This document shows, in pieces, positions 44,101 through 55,389 of a stretch of 64,000 nucleotides of DNA. Numbering within the stretch: position 1 is the stretch's first letter; each line of letters begins with the position of its first letter. Location: the NCBI GenBank assembly GCA_039720395.1, contig CM077820.1, forward strand, positions 53,406,631 to 53,470,630, in the 5' to 3' direction. Below the pieces are notes generated by a model. That model saw only the letters and a program-made list of their open reading frames with translations. It made no database searches and had not been told where the DNA came from. The position numbers and the translations under genes were made by a program. This DNA comes from Liquidambar formosana (taxonomy: Eukaryota > Streptophyta > Magnoliopsida > Saxifragales > Altingiaceae).

Positions 44101-47100
44101 TGACTATTTATGATATCGCATGAAATGTTTTCGGTTTTGTGCATCTCCTCATTCAATGCCTGAATAAATGCCGCATTTAGATTTAACCTGACCATTAATT
44201 CATTTCTGTACTCGTAGATCTGAAATAGGTTCCCAGCATTTTTTCCACGCATGATATATCTCTCTGTTAATTCTTAGCATTTAATCCGTATGGTTTAGGC
44301 CCACAAGTATCTGTTGCATCTTTATTAGCATCTACTGTCATTTCGCCATCTAGGTTTAGGTCATTTTGTCATCTCTAAATCGCATTATAGCCATTTTTCT
44401 GCATACATTTGAGTCAAAGATCTGTTCGGGCATAGCATGGTAAGCATCGGATGAAATTTGATAAGCATGCACGTACGTACATATGGTATGCACGTACGTG
44501 CATCTCATATGCACGTACGTGCATGAGCCATGCTTTTACAACTTAATTCCTTCTTTTCTTTTGCAGGCAGTATAGGTATCCCTTGCAACCTTTTGAATAT
44601 TCTGTATCGTATATATCTGTTTATATATCTGGTTTTCCCTCCCTTTTTCTCATCTGTGCGTGCCATTATTTGAATTCAATTGCATAAGCGCTTGATTGAC
44701 GGTTAAATTCAATTAAGTTCCTTTTTAATTAAAGCCAATAAGTGTATGTGAGGCCGGGTTTTAGCCGGGCGCAGACGGGTACCTAACACCTTCCCGTCCG
44801 CGTACCTTAGCTCTGAACCTTGATTCTTTGGGTAATGACGAGTTGGGCCCTTGCTAGGGGTCAATCGGTTCCCGATGCCAAAATCGGGTGGCGACTCCCT
44901 CTCCGCCCTAACCGTCCGCGGTTAGTGGCGTACTCTCGAGCCGGCGTGGTGAAAGGACACGGCGCTCACAAAGAGCTCATCTCGGACATTCAGTCCTCGA
45001 CACCGAGCTGGATGGACGAGATAGTTGCCTATCTACAAAGGGATGAACTACCCAAGGATCGCAATCAGGGTCACCGAATTCGCGCTAAGTCAGCTCGTTT
45101 TTGGTTATCCCCTTCGGGCTTTTTCTACAAAAGATCTTATACAGGGCCATATTTGAAGTGTGTACACCCAGACCAAGTGCTAGACCTGCTAACTGAGTTT
45201 CACGAGGGGTCATGTGGGGGTCACACAGGAGGAAGATCACTAGCCCATAGGGCAAACACTTAGGGCTACTGGTGGCCATACATGCAGAAGAATGCTATCA
45301 GGTATGTGAGGAAATGTCCGAAGTGTCAGATGTTTGCCGACAAGATATACCAGCCAGCTCAAGAGCTGCATCCCATATCCAGCCCGTGGCCTTTCGCACA
45401 GTGGGGGTTAGATCTCGTGGGTTCATTACCCACAGCCTCGGGAAATAGGAAGTACTTGTTTATCGCAACTGACTACTTTACTAAATGGGTAGAAGCCATG
45501 GCGCTTGCATCAATTAAGGATTCCGATATTATCAAGTTCCTTTGAGAAAACATTATCACACGCTTTGGTATCCCGAGAACCTTTGTATCGGATAACGGAA
45601 CTCAGTTCGACAGCAAAAGAATTCGAGAATTCAGTGCAGAACAAAGGATTCAGTGGTGGTATTCTAACCCAAGTTACCCACAGTGTAATGGCCAGGCCGA
45701 GGCAACAAACAAGATTATAGTCGCAGGGATAAAAAGGAGGCTAGATAATGTGAAAGGGCCTTGGCCTGATGAGCTGCATTCCGTACTATGGGCATACTGA
45801 ACTACTCCAAGGAGGTCCACTGGAGAAACTCCATTTTCAATGACCTATGGAATGGAAGCAGTTATACCAACAGAACTGGGTTTACCGGGTCTCAGAACTA
45901 AGTTGTACGACGTGACAACAAATGATCAAGTTTTGTCTCAAGATCTGGATTTGGCAGAAGAAAGAAGGGAAAGGGCTCGAATTAAAATGGCATCTTACCA
46001 ACAAGAGCTGAAAAAATACTACAACCAAATAATAAAGTCAAAGGAGTTCAATGTTGGAGAATTAGTGCTCAGACAAGTCAACTCCGGAACCAGAAATCCT
46101 ACGGATGGGAAGCTCGGGGCAACATGGGAAGGTCCTTACGAGGTCACCCACGTCGGGAGAACAGGTTCGTACAAACTAAAGAGCTTAGAGACTGGACAAG
46201 AACCCCAAGATCAGTTAATATAGCTAATCTAAGATTGTTTTACCGATACCGAAAGTTGTAATTACATTCAATGATTATTCAATACAAGTTCAGAGGTTAT
46301 TCAGAGATATTATCGCTTATTTATCATTCGAGTTAAAGGCACTTGCCCAATAATGGGTCGAAGTCAAAAACTACCTAAGAATGGGCACAAGTCTTGCCCA
46401 AGAATGGGTCCAAGCAAAAATTGCCTAAGAATGGGCACAAGTCTTGCCCAAGAACGGGTCTAAGCAAAAACTGCCTAAGAATGGGCACAAGTCTTGCCCA
46501 AGAACGGGTCCAATCAAAATTAGCCTAAGAACGGGCTCGACTCTAAGACTTGCCCAAGAATGGGTCTAAGCAAAAACTGCCTAAGAATAGGCTCAACCAA
46601 ACAGCATGCTCGGGGATGGGTCCAAGCACACAATGGTTAAAAGATGCTCAAGTCTATCACTGTCCTAATTGGAGTCCGTGGTCAGATTGGGTTTAATTAA
46701 GCACGTCAATGAACAATGCACATACAGCAGCAGGGGATTTCATCCCGAGAACACATTCAAACACACAGCCAATACAAGAATAAAGAACAGATGCACACGG
46801 TGAAGAAAAATTGTGTATTTCATTCTTAGAAAAAGATATTACAAGAATTTGTATAAATTAGGGCACTCAGCAAGAAACAAGAAAAAACAAAAAAACAAAA
46901 GAAAAAACCTAAGTGGTTACTTCTCCCCCGAGTCCCCAGCAGCTGGATCAGCGACCTCGGGCACCTGGACAGGGTCAGTGGAGGCAGGAGGGGCCACGGG
47001 AGCCAGAGATAGATCAGGGGTTGCCTCTGTGGTGCTTTTTGTTGCAGTTGCAGGTTGATCCCCATTGGCAGTGGCCGAAGTGTCATTGGTAGCGCCAACG

Positions 47101-50100
47101 ACCCTCTCGGCTTCAATGGTGGCATTAGGCTGGGACATGACCTCGGGATCATTCTCCCCGACCTCGTCCTCACCTGCAACCTCCACTTCAGCCTCCCTGA
47201 CATCACCTCCCTCGGGGTCGTAATCCGGGGGAACTTCCCTCCTTTCGAAGGGAATATCAGCAATGCCAGGGAATTGGGCAGAGGCTAACTCGACCAAGGT
47301 CTCCCACGCGAATTTGTAGGTGGCCTCGAGCTCATTGGTCAACTGCCCAACAAGGGAATCCTTCACGCTCTTCCTCTCGTCAGCCACCGCCTTCTCCACA
47401 GAGGCCTTCTCCTTCTCTACCTCAGCCTCGAGGGCCCGGACCTTTCTCGTCAGTTCGCGCTTCTCCCGGGCTAATTCGTCATGGGCGTCCTTCATCTTCC
47501 TCAGCTCAGCCTCCAAATCCGCGTAGTCCTTCCTCGTGAGTTCTAATTTGCTGACGGCACTCTCGGCAGTGGATTTGAAAGTCTCGCACTCAAACTTCAC
47601 TTTCTGAAGCTGAGACATAGCCGCAGAGCAGTTTGCCTCAACCTCTTCCAATTTCTTGTCATACTCACTCCGGACTTTAACGACCTCGATTTGCAGTTTA
47701 TTATCCTCTGCCTAGAGGAGGTCGCCCACCAGCAGGATTTGTTGGCAGCCCTATACAAACATTAACAAGTCAGAGATCGTGTTGAATAGTAAGTAACAGA
47801 AACCACAAAGGAACAAAGCTTACTCGGTAAAGACTTGTAAACCCGAAGCGAAGAAGGTCGGGGGCGGACTTCCTCCCGAAGTGCTCCATGTCCGCAGGGA
47901 GTCTCATAGGGTTCCCCAGCTGTTTGAAGTTGTACTCCGCAAAGAAGGAGCTGGTGACAACCTTGTCTGTGGGTACGGGGAACTGCACGCACATGTTAAG
48001 ACATGAAGTCAGCCAGAATCCATGATGGATTTTCGAGTATGGGGCAAATATGAAACTGAAAAAAGCAAAGGTATACCTCGGGAAACTTTGCTATTATCTC
48101 ACTGCGAGAAGGAGCGCTCCCACTTCCGGCCGCCGGGGCATTGGATCCCCCTTGCCGAGGCCCTTGCACGGCGGGCTGCTGCTCGGGGCCCGTAGAGGGT
48201 CTCCTATGTTTCGGAGGAGCAACCATGGGAGCCTTCCCCTTCCCAGTAACCTCGGGCACCTGGGGCCTGCCCATGTCCTGCCCCCTCATTGCGCTGGACA
48301 TGAGTTTGCCACTGTTGGGGTCAGTGGACTTTTTGCCAGCGTCTTGGCCTGCACCTCGAGCAGCAACAGCAACAGCAACAGCCTGGCTGGTCTTCTGTTG
48401 CTGCTAATTCTGCCTCTATTGCTGCTGCTGCTGATTCTGCTGCTGTTGCTTCTGCACAGCAACCTTCTTTTCCTGGGCCTCCTTCTCTGCCGCCCTTCTC
48501 TCAGCAACCAGAGCCCTCAAATTCATCCCAGAGTCCTTCTTGGCCCTCTGGCTGCCGGAGTCTGTTCTTTGTCTCTTGGCGGGGGGGGGGGGGATTGGAG
48601 CCTCTCCTCTCCATGGCTTGGGGGACAGTCTCCTCTAAGCTGGAGCTCTCAATAACGAAGGGGGCGCGGCGACCCGTCTTGTCCAGGGCTCTGATTTCCT
48701 CAGCACCCTCCCTTTCAGGTCGGAGCCGGATCCCCTCTTCTTCCTCTCCCTCTTGCTCTCCTCTCTCCACCTCTTCCTCCGCCACGCGGGTCAGCTCGTC
48801 GTCAGGCTGCTCCCAGTAAGGGTAACTTGCCTTCCCGTAAATGTGGTACCTCGCGTGGTAGTTGAGCAAGGTATCGGCCGAACGGCAGCACTGGCTGACT
48901 TGATATCCCAGTAACGTCTGGATGTCTTTCTTCTTCAGCTTGTCAGCAGGCTCGTTGGCGTGAGGAGCTGCTAGAAGGAAACATGACATAAGTGTCAGTA
49001 TGAAATCTGATATCCATCTCGGGGCCATATAAAAACACCAAAAAGAAAAATGATCTCGCTGAGTGCTTACAGCTAGAGCCTTTCTCTCGAGGGATGATGG
49101 GAGCGTCTGGGGGTAGAGTCTCATCCACAGGCCCGTATACGAAGATAACCAGGTCGTGAGCTCCAGGGTTGGAATCTGGGATGTGTGTGACAAAGGGTTT
49201 CATCCTGGGCTTGAGAGAGAGATAAATGTCGGGTTTGTTTTTTAGGGCGCAGATTTTGTAGTGATGGAGTATTTCTCGCACTCCAACTGAAGTCCCTAAT
49301 ATTTGGTTAAGGAGATGAACCCCCAGGACGATCCTAAAGGAATTCAGCCCTAACTGAGTCGGGACTATGCCGCAGTAGAGGAGGAAGTCATTGAGGAGGT
49401 CAGGAAATGGGACACGAACTCCACCCTCCATGAACGCAGCAATAGGGACAGGGAGGCCATCCTGGGCATCTGACCTATAGATGTCCTCCCCGGGCTCAGC
49501 AAAGCGGAAGCTAAACTTCCGATCTTCAAAGCCGTACAAGGCTCTAAACTCTGCTATCCTTGCAGAGTTCTCCCTAATGTCATAAAAGGAAGACATCTGC
49601 CAAGTTGAAAGGGGAAGGTTAAATCCAAGAATAACTCAACCTATGCCCACATGCCCTGACCTGAAATTTCAGAGTCAAGTCCTGACAGGTATGTTATTCC
49701 TGCCTTGACAGACCCTAAAATTTTTCTAAGTGTCAGCTCGGGGAATACTAAACTCGGTGTTGGGAAAAGACAAAAGAAGAGACCAATGGTCTCTTTCTCA
49801 AATTTACCCTGAGATGGAGTTTTCAAACCCTAAAAGGCGGGAAAATTGATATCTTGGCGATTTGCTCCAAAAACCAAAGGGAAACCCTAGAATCGCGGAA
49901 CAAACCCCAAGAATGATACCAACAACCCCAAGCGAAGAAAATAGAACCGTACAAACTGAAGAATAAGATCAAAGAAGAAGATATACCTTTGCAAGGATCA
50001 AACGGTGGTCAGAAAAACAGTTTCGTCATAAAAACTATACGGCGCGGTGCCGAAAACCTCCAAAAATTGCTTTTGGAAAAGTGGAGGGAACAGGAACAGT

Positions 50101-51629
50101 CTTCCAACGAAGAACAGCACCGGTGGAATGATTCACAAGGCAGTGAACAAGAACAGAACGGATCTCCTCCTGCAAACGAACGGCGTAAACAGTGGATTCC
50201 GGTGGAAAATACGGTATTTTCTTAGTGAAAGCAGAAGGCAAAAAGTAGAGAAAGTAGAGAGAGAAGGCAAAGAACAGAAAGTAGAGAGAGAATGCAAAGG
50301 ACAAAGTGAACAGTGATTAGCCTCCATCCAAAGACATAATGCTTCTGGAGCATTAAATGCTATAAACAGCGGATGGGACCGTCCCAAAGAACATGACGTC
50401 AGCACCTTGGAATACGGAAGGGCATAACCGCCCTCTGCCAGCTAAGCCCTAGAATACCAAACGACATAGGGGCACAGGGAAAAACACTTAGCAAAATAAA
50501 ATTATGACAAGTCCCAATTCGGGAATGTCATAATTTGGGGCAAATTGTGTGGACATATCTCTGAACCGAGGTTACAGCTCGGGATAGAAGGCTCAGACCG
50601 GAAACGCTGACACGTAGCAAAGGCAATTCAACCAGGCCAACTACAACACACGTGATTCATCTCCCACGATCCAGCTCGGGCCAAGGAGTTAAACCACGAT
50701 ATTTGACACGTGGTTAATACCATACGGTAGGATCTGCTGCAAACCACGTGATCTCTCAGCTCGGGACCTTACTCTCATCTTGGGACACCTCTCCTATGAC
50801 TCACACTACAATCCAAATCCTACTACAGTCCAAAACTGTCACAGCAGCTGTAATTCCTGACACAACAGTTACTAGAAACCATGGTTCCATGACCAACGAC
50901 GATCAATAAACCATGGTCAGACGGTTATGGGTAAACCATGGTCAGATCTGACCTAACCAAGGCAGTTACCTGACCTCACATGGTCAGTTCGTACAGGTTG
51001 GTATAAAAAGAATACGATACAGCCTAATTTGGTAAGCTACAGTACCCTAATTCTCTGAGATTCATCTTCTTCCTTGCCTCATTCTCCCTAATATAGTTTT
51101 CTGACTTAAGCTTTGGAGAGGGCACGGCCAAAACCCACCTTGGCCTACCCTCTGACCCATTTTCCAAGCTTGTGATTGCAGGTCCAAGCGAGAGAGCAAG
51201 CTCCATCATCAACACATAGTTCGGGGAGCAGTTTTTACCCCGTACAATTGTTATATCATGTTATATCACCACATCATGTTAGGACAATAATTAGAGGTGT
51301 AGCCAGAAAATTAAACTTGAACAATTAAAATATTAACTCACTTACAAGGTTTTGCCTAGGATTGTAACTCGGTTTGGGCCAGGGGAAATCTAGACCGGAC
51401 CAAACTAATTCAGTCCTTCAAAATCTAAACTAAACCCAAATCGGAAATAGCATTGGACTGGACTGGAAAAAACGGTCTGATTCTCGGTCTGGTTCTCGAT
51501 TTTTTTTTTTTTGTTTTGTTTGTAAAAGGTAAAAAATTTATTGAATAAGTACTATTATGCAATGAATAAGTATTATTATTCATTGAATAATACTTATATA
51601 TGGAGTATAATATAATTAGTATTAACATC

Positions 51630-51662
<33 letters not shown>

Positions 51663-54600
51663 ATGATCAGGTAAGCACGTGCTGATATAACTTATATCAA
51701 AACCTGCATTGGGAGTTGTACCTTGTGCATTAGTGAGATGTGAGGTGCATTGAATCAATGCAAGGGGTACAACCTCCAATGCATAGTGCTGATGTAACTT
51801 ACATCAGCACGTGCTGATGGGATCACCTCTGTATATATATATATATATATTGCAATTCGGTCCCGTTCTAAAACCCCCTAAACCATGGACCGAACTAAAT
51901 TGATAAAATCAGGACTATATATATTAGGGAGAGTGAGATTGTCAGAATTTTTTGGTCCCACAATCCCACTTTGTTTTGCTCGCATTAGCGTATGACACCA
52001 CGTGACCATGTCACAATTACATGGAAGACTCACTCGTATTATAAGATGCCACGTTAGTTATTATATCATTCTGACACTATCACATCAAACAATTGACAAA
52101 AGATTTAGTAAAAATGACATTAAAACTAGTATTTTGTTGTAGAAAATAGCCTATTTTCATAAATATATGAATTCATTTTTTTTAATAAATAATTTTGTTA
52201 AATAACATTTGATTGTAAAGTCCATGCAAAAGAAAGTCATACCTTCCATTTTAGTGTGGACGTAGGATTAGCACTTATGATGTCAAAAGCGTTCAAGTTT
52301 TTCTTGTCAAAGACCATCTTATCGACTCTAGGGTGCTTTATGAGGTCGGAAACCAATGAGTAGACTCTAGTGTCTGGCCCATGGTGATTGGCAAGCAGAT
52401 GGAGAGGTGTGTTCCCCTCGTTATCCTTCTCATTTAAAAGGTAAGTAAGAGAATACCTTTCAAAGACAACTTTAACGGCGTTTAGATTCCCGCTCTCTGC
52501 AGCAATGTGAATAAAATTCCGACCATTTCTGTCAACGAGTTCATAACAACCCGGACAGTAATCTATAAGTGTATTCACTACCTTCTCATGTCCGTTGCTA
52601 GCCGCAATGTGAAGAGCTGTCCTACCATCCCCATCTCCGATGTAAGCTGCAGATTTATCATATTGTAGTAACGGAGATACGCTCCAAGAATAACCCAAGA
52701 GTGCAGCATAGTGGAGCGGAAGCCAGCCTTGTTCGTCTGCTTCATGGGTTAGATAGGCTCCTGTCTTTGCCAAAATGCTTGTTATAATTCCTAAAATAAA
52801 GTAGAGAAATTAGTTATTTAAATCTGTGTACAAGCACATATGAAACATCTTAAGATGGTGAAAAATCTCTACTATGATTTAACCAATAGGTTGATCGAGC
52901 ACTAATGTCTACCCAACCTAAAAATTAAGTCAAATCAAATCAAAACACTCACAATAATCAATAATCAACTGATAAAAGAAAATGAGAACTACACAGATTT
53001 TAAATGGAAAAACCTTTAAACTTGGATAATACTATAGACGACTCATATGTACTATGAAGGAAACTTAATTACAAGACTCAATAGCTAGAAGACATACATA
53101 CAGACTTAAGACTACCATGTGAGCTGATGTTATCCACGATCTCCTCGTGTAAACCATCGCTACATATATCCCTCAGTGAAAGCTTGCAAATCCCATGTGC
53201 GTGGCTTTTGAAACTCCGTCGTACACTATTTCCAGCAAGAAGATGAACATAATATATGTAGAATTAAAAATTAAGTTGAGCATTAGTGTTTACCCATGAA
53301 GGGGGGGTTAATAGCTAGGTTGAACGAAATGTTTTACCCAATTTAAAAATTAAGTCAAATTAAATACAAACACTCACAAAAATGAACGTATGAAAGTGAC
53401 AAGAACAACATAAAGATTTTACATGCATGAGAACCTCAAAACTTAGGTGAAAAACCACATTCTAGATGCATTGTATATGAAGAACTTATAAGACTCGTTA
53501 GAAGACATACATACAAACTCAATACTACCCTGTCACTCAATGAGAATAGAACATTATAATTAAGAAAAGAAATGTAAGTTCTCAATATATACACGAAATT
53601 TTCTATATATATATATATATCTATACTACCTATAAAAAGATGAATATGAGAAAAACTTTTGATTGACTAATATATCCTTATTTTAATTTTTAAATACACA
53701 ACTACCCTTCTACATATATAGGAAATATAACAATATAAAACACATACCTTAATAAGAATTCTAAGAAAATTATAATTCGTATAATAATTAAATAAAACCA
53801 AACCCAAATAGGAATTCTAAGGAAACGGAAACTATAATTTGTAAAACCCTAACAATGTTAACATATAAATACAAATAGAAACACGTTATAAAAATCATAA
53901 AATCCTAACACAACTACTGCTTCCTTTTTCTCCGTCTTCTATGTGCCTTCATTAAGTCTCATTTCTTCTGGTGCTTTGTCTAGTATGTAGTTTTCAATAA
54001 ACTTGACTCATATATACAAATTATGTTTAAACATTTAAATCTCTACTTGCATAAACATTTAAATCTCTGCCTGCATTGCATGATTGGACTTTTAAATCTC
54101 TATTTGAATTGCAAAATTAATAAGAAAAAGAAGATAATCAAAGACAAATCAGTTGAATGAAAATAAAAAGGCGCATGCTTGAACAAAAATAAATGAAAAC
54201 CCAAATTAAGAGGCCAAAATAAAAAATAAAAACTTGAATTGCATAAGTAAAGTTTTGAATAGCACATATAATCTTTGATTATTTTCTAAGGATTTGCATA
54301 TCAGAAAAAACTTGAATTGCATTATTGAACTTTTAAATTGCCTCTGTTGCATAATTTTCATATTTTGTTGAGAATTCATATATAATCTCTGATTTTTTAA
54401 AATAATCAAATCAAATTACCAAGAAAAAGAAGAAAATCAAAGACGATTCAATTGAAGGAAAATTAAAAAAGAAGCAGGTTTGAACAAAAACAAAACAAAA
54501 CCCCCAAAAAAAAAAAAAAAAAAACCATTAACAAATGCACAAGAAAAAAAGAAAATAAAAAGGGAAGGTCTAATGAACTACTAAAAAAAGTCCCTATCAA

Positions 54601-55335
54601 ATCGTGAGGTTCATGAAACTTAATTTGCAATATCTACCTGTAAACCCAAAATACCAAACAAAACAAAACAAAACCAAAAAGAACAAAAAGAAAAGAAAAT
54701 AAGTTAGATCACAACCCCCCAAAAAAGATAAGGGTATTTTTGAAAATATGAAACTTAATCAATGACAAGTCAATATAATGATTACATTTTCTTAAACTCC
54801 GTATTTTGTCAAATGTAGCCTATCTTTACGGGACGGAGGGAGTATTATTTTTTAATGAAAAGTCAATGATCCTTGAGTTTATTAATCTGTCGCTTTAAGG
54901 TTTGCAGAAGTCTTTGGTTTCAGACCCTACGTAAGCTATGTGTGTTCTCCTATCGTTTCCCAAATAAAAAAATCATCAAAAACTAATTTACTCATAAATA
55001 AAAGGAGAACATCCTAATCCCATAAATACCAGATTTTTAAAAGGAAAAAAAAATCCTAAACATGTACATATTAGGAATATTATTATTTTAATCAAAGACC
55101 AACAGAAGTTCTGGATTTGCATAAGTATTGGTTTCGATCCCACGTGGAGTATCTATTTTTTCCAATGTTTTTCCAATACATATATATCAAAGACTACTTT
55201 ACTCATAAATAAAATAAGAACCTTCCAATCCCATAAATACTAGATTTTTTAAAGGTAGTAGTGTAGGTCTTATTAGGAACTTGAGTTAGTTTCTATGGCA
55301 TGAATCTACGGGATGGGTGTAGATTGTAGTACATC

Positions 55336-55389
<54 letters not shown>

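Larger units (their letters stand above)
32580..51246 (+). mobile_element. Tat-type Ty3/Gypsy retrotransposon, 18,667 bp, nested and degenerate
   Basis: Two 701-bp LTRs (TGTGTGG to CCCCGTACA) flank, in order: primer-binding region, gag, protease, reverse transcriptase, RNase H, a second RNase H, integrase, a tandem repeat zone, an antisense extra ORF and a purine-rich tract (AATTTGGGGCAAA) before the 3' LTR. The flanking five bases are GTTGT and ATTGT, one mismatch. The second RNase H downstream of the first and the antisense ORF are marks of the Tat lineage. Four later insertions (an hAT-like element and three solo LTRs) account for about 7 kb. Many stops and frameshifts show it is inactive. 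It lies in intron 3 of the ankyrin/PGG gene, antisense to that gene. Confidence 0.92.

Noticed and set aside
48050..48655. Forward 201-codon leucine-rich open frame
   Set aside because: It is the complement of the glutamine-rich segment of the antisense ORF; CAG/CTG repeats create the leucine run.
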